Numbered from the stretch's first letter, positions 1-9,262 are shown. The stretch: 64,000 nt of DNA from an uncultured Marinicella sp. (GCA_947502595.1 CANNAM010000015.1:1-64000); one strand, 5' to 3'. Notes: generated by a model from the sequence alone, not told the origin. Made by a program: numbers and translations.

Positions 1-114
1 TATCTGGCTATAACCGATGCATCTAAAAAGTGGACGATGCCGATTCGGAACTGGAAACCAGCTCTGAATCGTTTCGTTATAGAATTTGAAGATCGCTTAA
101 GCGATTATATTTGA
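1..114 (+). pseudogene. IS256-family transposase, C-terminal end (cut by window edge)
   Basis: Frame 1 is open from the first base to a TGA at 112-114 and gives 37 residues containing KKWTMPIRNWKPALNRF and a closing FEDRLSDYI. This is the typical end of IS256-family (mutator-type DDE) transposases, where a Trp-rich WxxxIxNWxxALNxF stretch is conserved. Only the C-terminus is inside the window, so whether the full transposase is intact cannot be judged. An IS256-like terminal repeat follows within 4 bp, as expected. The family call rests on motif memory from a short fragment. Confidence 0.75.
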
Positions 115-117
115 GAT

Positions 118-148
118 GGCAGATACACAGAATTATTTACAGGGTCTC
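118..148 (+). repeat. Right-end terminal inverted repeat of the IS256-family element
   Basis: Directly after the transposase stop is GGCAGATACACAGAATTA, followed by TTTACAGGGTCTC. On the other strand this reads as the usual IS256-type end (GAGACCCTGTAAATAATT, then CTGTGTATCTGCC). The matching left end lies outside the window, so the element length and target duplication cannot be checked. Confidence 0.65.
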
Positions 149-250
149 ATCTGGATAATTACACCACGCAAAGTACAGCTTGTAGCTCAAATGCTGTGGG
201 AGACTTGGGTAATTTTATGACCATAAAATTTAATTGAAGAAAGGGTTTAT

Positions 251-712
251 ATGAACATAGTAAAATTGATTGGTTTCGCGTTCCTATTTTGTAATTTTGC
301 CGAAAGTGCGCAAGCCGAATACGAATTCGAGCAACACCCTTGGAAACTTGAGTTGTTACCAAAGTCTGAATGTAGAAGTTGTGTTTCAGGATTTTCTCAT
401 AGCATTAAAGTAACCAATGTTGGTACTAGAACAGAAGATGTTGTGAGCGGCTTTAAAGATGCAAAGAGCATTGATCATATAGATATTTTTGAAGGGCTTA
501 TGTTGGTTAGAGGTCAGCTCCCATCTGGTGGAGAAAGGGTGTCCATATTCAAGTTGGAAACATTGGAAGTTATGGATACTTTTCGGGCATACAATGTTGA
601 TAGATCACCCAGTGGTCGTTACCTAAAGTTTGAAAAGTTTGTACCTCGCTCTCTTTTGGGTAAGTTAGATGCTACATTGTTGGTATTAGATTTAAGCAAG
701 TTGGCTTTGTAG
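251..712 (+). CDS. Small exported protein of unknown function, 3' end altered by an IS
   Basis: This 153-residue protein has a clear Sec signal peptide (hydrophobic core IGFAFLFCNF, likely cleavage after SAQA). An AGAAAGGG ribosome-binding site lies just before the ATG. The mature part has a CRSC pair near residue 40 but no family I recognise. The gene lies between two insertion sequences. Its stop codon (TAG, 710-712) lies inside the left terminal repeat of the IS3 element, so the natural C-terminus was probably different and slightly longer. The same frame could resume at 1967 for about 16 codons beyond the element. It is likely an accessory gene. Confidence 0.6.
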   Translation: MNIVKLIGFAFLFCNFAESAQAEYEFEQHPWKLELLPKSECRSCVSGFSHSIKVTNVGTRTEDVVSGFKDAKSIDHIDIFEGLMLVRGQLPSGGERVSIFKLETLEVMDTFRAYNVDRSPSGRYLKFEKFVPRSLLGKLDATLLVLDLSKLAL

Positions 713-777
713 TGGTACAGTGAAATTGGCCACCAACTTAGAGGTGATATATGATATCACTTCGGATAAGAAGGTGA

Positions 778-1958
<1,181 letters not shown>

Positions 1959-2082
1959 CCACTACATATCTCATCCAAGCAGTGGTGTTAAGTTTGGGGA
2001 AAGGTCAACCTGAGCCTAACATAAAATTAAGTAACCCTCACATATCGTCAAGTCTGATCTATTACCATAAATATCCACCAAT

Positions 2083-2112
2083 AAAAAAGGCCACCCCGTT
2101 AAGGGCAGCCTT
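2083..2112 (-). terminator. Intrinsic terminator of ssrA
   Basis: On the minus strand, just past the CCA end of the tmRNA, AAGGCTGCCC pairs imperfectly with GGGGTGGCCTT around a short loop. A run of six T follows. This is a standard rho-independent layout placed 6-35 bp beyond the mature 3' end. Confidence 0.75.
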
Positions 2113-2118
2113 ATTTAT

Positions 2119-2473
2119 TGGTGGAGACGGCGGGAATCGAACCCGCGTCCGCAAGTCCTCTGCTTGAGGCTCTACATGCTTAGATTAGGCTTTTAATCTC
2201 ATGTTTATGACTCCGCCAGACGAGATTCATAAACACCAGCTCGGATTTTATTTAACTAAAAGCATCCAAACAGTACTTTTAGCGATCTTACTTTAGTGAC
2301 GGACAGTACGCGAACGTAAGCTATCGTGAGTGTCCGCTGGCATTAGTTAAGCGGCCAGTGAGTAGTTATCGTCGTTTGCAACTATAACATTGAAGCTGAG
2401 TTTAACGAGGTGAGTTTCGCCCTCGGCATGCACCTACAAGTTTCGATACCCACGTCGAAGCCAGGTCGTCCCC
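2119..2473 (-). ncRNA. ssrA: tmRNA (transfer-messenger RNA)
   Basis: This is the RNA of trans-translation: with SmpB it rescues stalled ribosomes and adds a degradation tag. The mature 5' end GGGGACG (at 2473) pairs over 7 bp, with one G-U, with CGTCTCC before the ACCA 3' end (2119). The T arm is GCGGG-TTCGATT-CCCGC. The conserved GGTGCATGCCGAGGG stretch is present. The resume codon GCA opens a 10-codon tag frame at 2347-2379 reading ANDDNYSLAA then TAA, close to ANDENYALAA of E. coli. The CCA end is encoded. Length is about 355 nt, normal for gammaproteobacteria. Two extra partial copies of its 5' part lie upstream. Confidence 0.97.
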
Positions 2474-2489
2474 TTGTAAATTGGTAACT

Positions 2490-2519
2490 TAAATATGAGG
2501 TTTAAAACCAAATATTCAA
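2490..2519 (-). promoter_or_regulatory. Probable sigma-70 promoter of ssrA
   Basis: Reading the minus strand, TTGAAT (2514-2519) and TATTTA (2490-2495) are separated by 18 bp. The mature tmRNA end lies 16 bp beyond the -10 element, which allows a short leader removed by RNase P. The boxes are only moderate matches and the call is by eye. Confidence 0.45.
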
Positions 2520-2856
2520 GTAGTAAATTTTAAGCATTCAAGTCCAGATTAACAATCTAAATCTTAATTTTTTATAACTGTGACAAATATGAGCAATGGT
2601 CAAACACGAAACTCACGTTTTACCTTGCTGTCACAGATTTGTCACACATGTGTCACAGAGCCCTTTTTATAGGTTTGTGCGGGTTAAAAGCAGGGGTCAT
2701 TTTGATCAAAAACATTAAATGTTTGCTTAATCGGATTTAAGCTTTTAAGCGTAAGTATATATGTGTTTACAGGGGCTTAATAGTTGAGTGGATAAGGGTG
2801 AAAAGTGAGCAACATAAGAAATTATGACTATTGCTTAGCTAAATAAGATGACGGGA
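2520..2856. other. Gene-free stretch upstream of ssrA
   Basis: No open reading frame with coding character is seen. The stretch holds several copies of a TGTCACA-like word (near 2578-2587, 2629-2636 and 2640-2657), including GTGACAAAT facing ATTTGTCAC about 50 bp away. These might be a binding site or simple repeats. No tRNA-like 3' domain (GGTTCGA on the minus strand) is present here, so it does not complete the second tmRNA copy next to it. Confidence 0.5.
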
Positions 2857-2983
2857 TTATGTTGCTAAAGCGTAGTTATCGTCGTTTGCAACTATAACTT
2901 TGAAACTGAGATTTACGAGGTGAGTTTCGCCCTCGGCATGCACCTACAAGTTTCGTAACCCACGTCGAAGCCAGGTCGTCCCC
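2857..2983 (-). pseudogene. Second tmRNA 5' domain with its own tag frame, no tRNA-like 3' half
   Basis: Minus-strand bases 2983 down to 2872 match the true ssrA 5' part (2473 down to 2362) at a constant offset of 510, with about six substitutions. The copy includes the GGGGACGACCTGGC end, the GCATGCCGAGGG element and the resume codon. It then diverges in sequence but still encodes a complete tag: ANDDNYALAT followed by TAA (2857-2889). After the stop no tmRNA body or tRNA-like 3' half is recognisable before the real ssrA. It is most simply the remnant of a diverged second ssrA copy. A promoter-like sequence precedes it. Confidence 0.7.
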
Positions 2984-3215
2984 TTGTATTGTTAATGAAG
3001 ATATGGAGGTAAATTCCATAAAATCAAGGGTATGTATTGTAACACCAAGCTGAGGAATCACAAGAAAATGTCTGAAAGATAGGGTAAAGTTTTAAAGATG
3101 AGGGTTGCACCCTCGGCACGCGATTTTGTGCCTTATTTCATCTTCTTTTATTGTGCCAATAAAAACCGATAAATTAAGTGTGTTTGAGGTCATGACTTCT
3201 GATTCGCTGCGCTCA
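2946..3215. repeat. 270-bp direct repeat, copy 1
   Basis: This stretch is repeated at 3244-3513 with offset 298 and about three substitutions in 270 bp. It starts inside the tmRNA 5' domain, contains the tmRNA 5' end and a promoter-like sequence, and runs on through a 6-bp hairpin (GAGGGTTGCACCCTC) to ATTCGCTGCGCTCA. The near identity means the duplication is recent or maintained by recombination. Confidence 0.9.
2998..3027 (-). promoter_or_regulatory. Promoter-like sequence before the second tmRNA 5' domain
   Basis: On the minus strand TTGATT (3022-3027) and TATCTT (2998-3003) are 18 bp apart, and the GGGG 5' end of the tmRNA copy lies 15 bp further on. This is the same geometry as at the true ssrA, although the sequence differs. 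An identical element lies 298 bp away in the second direct repeat. Confidence 0.4.
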
Positions 3216-3243
3216 CCAACCAGTCATAAATGACGCTGCGCTA

Positions 3244-3281
3244 ACAAGTTTCGTAACCCACGTCGAAGCCAGGTCGTCCCC
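3244..3281 (-). pseudogene. Third, short tmRNA 5'-end fragment
   Basis: Minus-strand 3281 down to 3244 repeats the first 38 nt of the second tmRNA copy (GGGGACGACCTGGC through ACGAAACTTGT). It then runs into unrelated sequence containing a GCGCAGCG word. It has no tag and no 3' domain. It exists because the 270-bp repeat unit begins inside the tmRNA 5' domain. Confidence 0.75.
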
Positions 3282-3513
3282 TTGTATTGTTAATGAAGAT
3301 ATGGAGGTAAATTCCATAAAATCAAGGGTATGTATTGTAACACCAAGCTGAGGAATCACAAGAAAATGTCTGAAAGATAGGGTAAAGTTTTAAAGATGAG
3401 GGTTGCACCCTCGGCATGCGGTTTTGTGCCTTATTTCATCTTCTTTTATTGTGCCAATAAAAACCGATAAATTAAGTGTGTTTGAGGTGATGACTTCTGA
3501 TTCGCTGCGCTCA
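3244..3513. repeat. 270-bp direct repeat, copy 2
   Basis: This is the partner of 2946-3215, separated from it by 28 bp. Differences are at the GGCATGCGG / GGCACGCGA position and one base near the end (GAGGTGATG / GAGGTCATG). This copy reads GCATGCCGAGGG on the minus strand, a 12-nt match to the conserved tmRNA element in addition to the tmRNA 5' end. Confidence 0.9.
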
Positions 3514-3698
3514 GGGTTCAGCAAGCAATTCTCGAGTTATGGATGTTTCAATGTTTTAAGGTCTGTGTTAGCTGATTAATTCCATAGGTTTTCCTGAATT
3601 GTGGCTAAATTGCTGCAAATCAGCTTTATGCTCAGCGGTTCGGGTTGGATAAAGGTTAAAATACGATTTTTGTGTTTTTTGTCTTTGGGTGTATATCG

Positions 3699-5885
3699 AT
3701 GGAAATTAAAGTCAATTATTTAGACAACCTGAGGGTTGAGGCCAAGTTTGATGATTTCAGTGTCATTGCAGATCAGCCTATTCGCTACAAGGGTGATGGT
3801 TCGGCTCCAGGACCATTTGATTATTTTTTGGCTTCATCTGCCTTGTGTGCGGCATACTTCGTAAAGGTTTACTGTTTGGCCAGGGACATCCCAACGGAAA
3901 ACATCAGGCTGTCGCAGAACAACATTGTTGACCCTGAAAATCGATACAACCAAGTGTTTAAAATTCAGGTGGAATTGCCAGAAGGCATTAGTGACAAGGA
4001 CCGACAAGGCATTTTGCGTTCGATTGATCGTTGTACAGTGAAAAAAGTCATACAGACCGGCCCTGAGTTCATTGTTGAGGCGGTTGAAAATTTGGATGAT
4101 GATTCACAAGCCATGCTGATGGGCCAACCAGCTGCTGACAGTCACACTTATATTCAAGGCAAAGACTTGTCTTTGGAACAAACCATAAAAAACATGACTG
4201 GTATGTTGGCCAAGGTGGGCATGAAGATTGAAATCGCTTCTTGGCGAAATATCGTACCTAATGTGTGGTCATTGAACATCCGTGACACCACATCACCTCT
4301 GTGTTTCACCAATGGCAAAGGCTCGACCAAAGAGAGTGCGCTGTGTTCTGCATTGGGTGAGTTCATTGAGCGAATGAACTGTAACTTCTTTTATAACGAC
4401 CAGTATTTTGGTGCAGAAATCGCCGACAGTGAATTTGTTCATTACCCCAGTGAAAGGTGGTTCAAACCAGGTCCCAATGATGAGTTGCCTGAGGGCATAT
4501 TAGATGCCCATTGTTTGCGTGTATTTAACCCGGATGGTGAGTTGCGTGGCTCGCATTTAATTGATACCAATTCGGGTCGGGCTGACCGTGGCATTTGTTC
4601 AATCCCGTATGTGCGTCAATCCGATGGTGAAAGGGTGTATTTCCCAAGCAATTTAATCGAGAACTTGTTTTTAAGTAATGGCATGAGTGCCGGCAATAAC
4701 TTCGAGGAGGCACAGGTTCAGTGTTTGTCTGAAATCATTGAAAGGGCGGTTAAAAAACAAATCATCACTGAGGAAATTGTGTTACCAGATGTGCCCAGGC
4801 ATGTGTTGGAAAAGTACCCAAGTATTTTGGCTGGCATTGAGGCAGTTGAGGCACAGGGTTTTCCTTTGGTGATTAAAGACGCTTCATTGGGTGGGCAATT
4901 TCCAGTCATTAATGTGACCTTAATGAACCCGCGTACTGGCGGTGTGTTTGCTTCTTTTGGCGCGCATCCGAATTTTGAAGTGGCTTTGGAACGTACTTTG
5001 ACTGAATTACTTCAGGGCCGCAGTTTTGAGGGTTTGAATGATGTGCCAAGACCCACTTTTAATAGCTTGGCGGTGACTGAACCGGAAAACTCAGTTGATC
5101 ATTTTATTGATTCGACTGGTGTGGTTTCATGGCGGTTTTTCAGCTCGGAACATGATTATGAATTCAGTGAATGGGATTTTTCTGGCAGCAATACCGAAGA
5201 AGCAGAAAATTTAATGGGTATTTTAACTGGCTTGGGTAAAGAGGTTTACATGGCCAAGTTTGATGAAATTGGTTGTTATGTTTGTCGCATCTTGGTGCCT
5301 GGTTACTCTGAAGTTTATTTGGTTGAGGACTTGATTTGGGACAATACCAACAAAGCGTTGGATTTCCGCGAGGATATTTTGAACATTCATGCCTTAAGTG
5401 ATGCGGCCCTGAATGATTTGGTGGAACGCTTGGAAGACAGTCAATTGGACAATTACATGGACATCAAAACCTTGATTGGTGTTGAGTTTGATGAGAACAC
5501 TGTATGGGGCCAATTGACTATCATGGAACTGAAGTGCATGATTTATTTGGCGTTGGGAGATTTGGAATCGGCCTTGGATTTAGTTGAGGCATTTTTGCAA
5601 TACAACGACAATACGGTTGAGCGTGAACTGTTTTATTTGGCGGTTCAAGCGGTACTTGAAGTCGAGTTGGATGACGCGCTTGATTTGGCACATTTCATCC
5701 ACAGTTTCAGGCGCATGTATGGAGCGGCAACCATGGATAGGGTGGTTGGTATGGTGTCAGGAACCATGAAGTTTGATGGTTTGACTGCAACCAGCATGCG
5801 ATTAGAAGGTATAGACAAGCATTTGAGGTTGATCGAAAGCTATAAAAAGTTGCATTGGGCACGTTCAGAAGCAGTGAAAAAATAA
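3699..5885 (+). CDS. OsmC domain / YcaO domain fusion protein
   Basis: The protein has 728 residues from the ATG at 3699; a GTG nine codons upstream is possible but less likely. Residues about 1-135 look like an OsmC/Ohr-type domain (YKGDGSAPGPFDYFLASSALCAAYFVKVYC, with two Cys in that helix). Residues about 150-560 are a YcaO ATP-grasp-like domain (SKES-type ALGEFIERMNCNFF, and GMSAGNNFEEAQVQCLSEIIERAVK). The rest is helical, as in E. coli YcaO. This architecture matches a conserved marine-proteobacterial family described as a YcaO domain protein with an OsmC-like N-terminus; its substrate is unknown. YcaO domains activate amide backbones with ATP. No precursor peptide or partner gene is adjacent. 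Confidence 0.9.
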   Translation: MEIKVNYLDNLRVEAKFDDFSVIADQPIRYKGDGSAPGPFDYFLASSALCAAYFVKVYCLARDIPTENIRLSQNNIVDPENRYNQVFKIQVELPEGISDKDRQGILRSIDRCTVKKVIQTGPEFIVEAVENLDDDSQAMLMGQPAADSHTYIQGKDLSLEQTIKNMTGMLAKVGMKIEIASWRNIVPNVWSLNIRDTTSPLCFTNGKGSTKESALCSALGEFIERMNCNFFYNDQYFGAEIADSEFVHYPSERWFKPGPNDELPEGILDAHCLRVFNPDGELRGSHLIDTNSGRADRGICSIPYVRQSDGERVYFPSNLIENLFLSNGMSAGNNFEEAQVQCLSEIIERAVKKQIITEEIVLPDVPRHVLEKYPSILAGIEAVEAQGFPLVIKDASLGGQFPVINVTLMNPRTGGVFASFGAHPNFEVALERTLTELLQGRSFEGLNDVPRPTFNSLAVTEPENSVDHFIDSTGVVSWRFFSSEHDYEFSEWDFSGSNTEEAENLMGILTGLGKEVYMAKFDEIGCYVCRILVPGYSEVYLVEDLIWDNTNKALDFREDILNIHALSDAALNDLVERLEDSQLDNYMDIKTLIGVEFDENTVWGQLTIMELKCMIYLALGDLESALDLVEAFLQYNDNTVERELFYLAVQAVLEVELDDALDLAHFIHSFRRMYGAATMDRVVGMVSGTMKFDGLTATSMRLEGIDKHLRLIESYKKLHWARSEAVKK

Positions 5886-6021
5886 GCGTCTGTATTGCTC
5901 AGTTGATTTAATGCTGTGGTTTGGACTGGCATTTTGAAAAAAATCAAAAGGACACAGATTTGCGCTGTGATTTTGTCTGGTTTATGCTATTTTATAGTTC
6001 AATTAACAGCGCATCAATGGC

Positions 6022-6864
6022 ATGTCTGAGCAATCAAAACAACCCAATTCAAACCACGAAACAGTACCAGTTAAAGCACCAGCAGAAACCTATGTTCAGC
6101 CGATAGTCGCACCTTGTCGGGTATTGCCTTATGCAGCGCCCTTTAAATGGCTCAAAAAAGGTTGGGCTGACTTAAAACAGGTGCCCAAAATCAGCCTCGG
6201 ATATGGTTTGGCCATGACCTTAATCAGTGTGCTGATTACGTTTGTGGCATACAAAGCCCATTCCATCGTGTTGGCCATTGCCATGACGGCAGGTTTTTTC
6301 TTTGTTGGTCCCATCATCGCCATTGGCTTGTATTCACTCAGTCGTCAAATCAGTAATGACGTGTCTCCTTTATTCATGCGTTGTTGGCGTGAGGGTAAGA
6401 ACAACTTAGGCAATGAGCTGGTGCTGTCTTTCATGTTTTTGATTGTGTTCCTGGTTTGGGCCAGAGCTGCCAGTATGTTGCACATCTTTTTCCCCTCCAC
6501 CATGAACCCTTCGGACTGGCTGATGTTTTTGGGTGTGGGGACATTGGTGGGGGCCATTTTTGCCGCAATTATATTTTGTGTTGGTGCTTTTTCTATTCCA
6601 ATGCTGATGGACCGTCAAGTAGACACGGTCACTGCGGTGGTGACTTCCATCAATGCAGTGCTGAAAAACAAACTCACTATGCTGATTTGGGGGTTGTTGA
6701 TAGTGGTGTTGGTGTTGGTGGGTATTGTAACCTTTTATATTGGCTTTATTGTGCTGTTGCCATTGGTTGGTCATGCCACATGGCATGCCTACAAGGACAC
6801 CATCGATGCCGATGCTTGGGAGTTGGGTCCAGGTTTGGGGGTGAAGGGCGAATCAGAGCAGTAA
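6022..6864 (+). CDS. DUF2189 family inner-membrane protein
   Basis: The protein has 280 residues, with a polar N-terminus then LPYAAPFKWLKKGWADLKQVPKISL leading into about six membrane segments (starting YGLAMTLISVLITFVAY). The pattern KKGWADLxxxPxxSLxYG is characteristic of DUF2189. The C-terminal part (GHATWHAYKDTID) also fits that family. The function is unknown. The ATG is preceded by CGCATCAATGGC without a strong ribosome-binding site. A good terminator follows, so it appears to be a single-gene unit. Confidence 0.85.
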   Translation: MSEQSKQPNSNHETVPVKAPAETYVQPIVAPCRVLPYAAPFKWLKKGWADLKQVPKISLGYGLAMTLISVLITFVAYKAHSIVLAIAMTAGFFFVGPIIAIGLYSLSRQISNDVSPLFMRCWREGKNNLGNELVLSFMFLIVFLVWARAASMLHIFFPSTMNPSDWLMFLGVGTLVGAIFAAIIFCVGAFSIPMLMDRQVDTVTAVVTSINAVLKNKLTMLIWGLLIVVLVLVGIVTFYIGFIVLLPLVGHATWHAYKDTIDADAWELGPGLGVKGESEQ

Positions 6865-6871
6865 ACTGCAT

Positions 6872-6902
6872 AAAAAACCAGCCATTAACAGCTGGTTTTT
6901 TT
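6872..6902 (+). terminator. Rho-independent terminator
   Basis: A 7-bp stem AACCAGC / GCTGGTT (6876-6882 and 6891-6897) with an 8-nt loop is followed by a T run and preceded by an A run. It can work in both directions: it serves the DUF2189 gene on the left and possibly the minus-strand dehydrogenase on the right. Confidence 0.85.
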
Positions 6903-6934
6903 AAGTCTGAAGGTTTTGCCCGCATCAGTGGTGC

Positions 6935-7702
6935 TTACTTGGGTTCAAGTCTGACTGCGCCATCCAATCTGATGGTGGTACCATTGAGGTAGGTGTTCTC
7001 AATGATGTGTTCAGCCATTCTGGCAAATTCCGACGGCTGGCCTAGACGTGATGGGAAGGGTACAGAGGCTCCCAATGCGGCTTTGATGTCATCCGGCAAG
7101 CCTGCGACCATGGGGGTTAAAAACACGCCAGGGGCAATGGTCATAACCCGTATGCCAAAGCGGGTCAATTCGCGGGCCATAGGTAAAGTCATGCCAACAA
7201 TACCTCCTTTACTGGCGGCATAAGCGGCTTGACCGATTTGGCCTTCAAAAGCAGCCACAGATGCGGTGTTGATGATCACCCCGCGCTGGCCATCGGCATC
7301 CGCTTCATTGTGTTGCATGATGTTGGCCGCGGCTTTAGATAAGTTGAAACTGCCAACTAAGTTGACTTGTATGGCGGTGTTGAAGTGCGCCAATGGCATG
7401 GGTTCTTCACGGCCTAACACACGGCCACCAGCCAAGACACCTGCACAGTTGATGGCCACATTGATGCCATCAGCAAATGCAGCTGCTGCATCACAGGCCA
7501 TTTGTATATCTGCTTCTGAGCTGACATCGGCTTTAACAAATGAAGCTTTTGCCCCCAGTTTTTTGATTGCAGCATCACCAGCTTGTTGGTTGATGTCGAC
7601 CAAGGTGACTTGGCCGCCGTGGTTGATGATGTGTTCGGCACAAGCAAAGCCCAGGCCTGAAGCACCACCGGAGATTATGGCTTTTGTTTCGGATAAATTC
7701 AT
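6935..7702 (-). CDS. Short-chain dehydrogenase, 3-hydroxyacyl-CoA dehydrogenase type
   Basis: A classical SDR of 255 residues. The NAD-binding motif is SGGASGLG (usual TGxxxGxG) at residues 11-18, followed by LVDINQQ, DVSSEAD and NCAGV. The active site is NTASVAA (Ser) and YAASKGG (Tyr, Lys). The overall pattern, including AAYAASKGGIVGMTLPMARE, is closest to type II 3-hydroxyacyl-CoA / 2-methyl-3-hydroxybutyryl-CoA dehydrogenases, which act in fatty-acid or branched amino-acid breakdown. The substrate is inferred by family resemblance only. The minus-strand M14 gene upstream is 41 bp away, so they may be co-transcribed. Confidence 0.82.
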   Translation of the reverse strand: MNLSETKAIISGGASGLGFACAEHIINHGGQVTLVDINQQAGDAAIKKLGAKASFVKADVSSEADIQMACDAAAAFADGINVAINCAGVLAGGRVLGREEPMPLAHFNTAIQVNLVGSFNLSKAAANIMQHNEADADGQRGVIINTASVAAFEGQIGQAAYAASKGGIVGMTLPMARELTRFGIRVMTIAPGVFLTPMVAGLPDDIKAALGASVPFPSRLGQPSEFARMAEHIIENTYLNGTTIRLDGAVRLEPK

Positions 7703-7743
7703 GTTGGTTTACTCTGTAACTGTGGTTATTGGGTTGTTGTCTA

Positions 7744-8763
7744 TCAATGTTCAAATTTAAGCGGGTGCATGAAGTAACACAAGCAATCCAAGCGGATCGC
7801 TTGAATGCTCTGGGTAATCATGGCCGGCACCACTTTTTGTTTGGTGCGTACATCAAGGCCATTTTTTTCAAAATACAAATCAGTGATGTCATGACCAATT
7901 TGATCGGTGACTGTAAAAGGCATGGGGGTTTCGGTTGTTAGGGTGCGACCAAAAACTGTGCCTGGGTCTAACAAGTGAAAATTTAAATAATCCAAGTCGT
8001 CATTGATGGTGAAGTCGACTTCTTCAGCCACATCACCATCGATACCAATACTGATTTCAGGTTTGACTTTCACTGTTGAAAATATATTCAGCACCTGCTG
8101 TTGTTCTGCAACACCTGGGATGCTTTTTAAATCAGCAAGGTGGATCAGATTTTCCATAAATGTGATGGTTTGTTCAATGCCATCGGCAGTGCCTGACATC
8201 CCACATTCAATGGTTACAGCGGGACAAAAGGCCGCGAAAGCACCTGATTGGATGCCGTCGGGGCTGGTAAAGTGTATGATGGTTTGTGAAAATAAAGAGG
8301 CCAGGTTAACAAACGCTGCATTCAATGAGTTGATGCCAGCGTAATGTGGGTTGCGACCTGTGTTGTTATGAATATCAATGCTGGCAAAAGGTTTTATTTC
8401 TGCCATCATGTCAGTGATAAAGGCCATTTTTTTGGTTTCATCTGACTGTTTGTTGTGTAAGCCGGGCCAACAACGGTTGTAATCAGGTTGATTGGGTAGT
8501 TGTCTTAAGTTTTGTGCCGCAGCTTGTACATTGCCAAACAGCAAGTAAATACTGCGCGGGAGTTGTTTTTGGTGGTTTTTCAGAAATGCTTTGATGGCAT
8601 CCCAGCCAGTGGTTTCATTGCCGTGTTGTAAAATGGAAATGAACAGTGGTCGTTTGATTTTACCTGCTAAATGAACCAAAGTATGGTTATCAAGAAATTG
8701 GGACAACTGATTGGCTTCTACTTCAAGAATACCCGCTGGTAATTGGTCAAGGATTGTGATCAT
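7744..8763 (-). CDS. M14-type succinylglutamate desuccinylase / aspartoacylase family protein
   Basis: The protein has 339 residues from the ATG at 8763; an in-frame ATG at 8796 would add 11 residues. Zinc-ligand motifs of the AstE/ASPA-like M14 fold are visible: QHGNETTG (His and Glu of HxxE), SIDIHNNTG (third ligand His with its Asp) and TIECGMSG (catalytic Glu). The protein probably removes an acyl or amino-acyl group from a small substrate in the cytoplasm. It is longer than AstE and is not in an arginine-degradation (ast) operon, so the substrate is open. Confidence 0.8.
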   Translation of the reverse strand: MITILDQLPAGILEVEANQLSQFLDNHTLVHLAGKIKRPLFISILQHGNETTGWDAIKAFLKNHQKQLPRSIYLLFGNVQAAAQNLRQLPNQPDYNRCWPGLHNKQSDETKKMAFITDMMAEIKPFASIDIHNNTGRNPHYAGINSLNAAFVNLASLFSQTIIHFTSPDGIQSGAFAAFCPAVTIECGMSGTADGIEQTITFMENLIHLADLKSIPGVAEQQQVLNIFSTVKVKPEISIGIDGDVAEEVDFTINDDLDYLNFHLLDPGTVFGRTLTTETPMPFTVTDQIGHDITDLYFEKNGLDVRTKQKVVPAMITQSIQAIRLDCLCYFMHPLKFEH

Positions 8764-8796
8764 TGTATTTTTAGTTGTTTTGGGAACCTTCCACAT

Positions 8797-9262
8797 GGAA
8801 TCAGTTCGGCTGATTCAGGTATTTTTTATTAGGGTTGTTCACGGCATTTTTCGGCGCGCTTAATAGCAGCAATTGATGATAGTAAAGACATGAGTTTAAG
8901 TCAATGATTAATCACAACTGCTGGACTGAGTAGGCTAAGCTGGTGTGGTTTATTTGTAGGCTTGAAATTGCTGGAAATTTTGGCTTGAAATCAGTAGGCT
9001 TAGCCACCAGTAATGCATAAATATAATTTTAATCACCACCTGATTGTTCTAAACAGTCAATAATTGCGGTGGTGTTGGGTCTGGTATTTGATGTTTAATA
9101 ACTGACTGCCAGTTTTTTTTGGGCCTTGGCTGCGGTATTTGGTGGTCAATGTTTTTTTTGCATGATTCACTGAACTGCTTTAGTCAGACATGCTGTCATT
9201 GGCGGTGTAAACAATCGGCGTGACTTTTAGGTCCATAATTAAATAAAAAAAGTAGGATTAAG
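8797..9262. other. Gene-free divergent intergenic region
   Basis: This is roughly 460 bp between the minus-strand M14 gene and the ABC cluster, with no credible reading frame. The AT-rich end (AATTAAATAAAAAAAGTAGG, just before 9263) holds an AGGA-type ribosome-binding site for the ABC ATPase. Promoters for both directions presumably lie here, but none stands out. Confidence 0.5.

Noticed and set aside
2119-2983. A permuted two-piece tmRNA
   Set aside because: ssrA at 2119-2473 is complete in normal order with matched acceptor ends. The extra 5' domain has no acceptor half before or after it.
2876-3061. Minus-strand frame of 61 codons over the tmRNA copies
   Set aside because: It reads through non-coding RNA homology and a promoter-like region in a repeat.
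6935-7702. Plus-strand frames opposite the dehydrogenase and M14 genes
   Set aside because: These are shadows of clear minus-strand genes with catalytic motifs.
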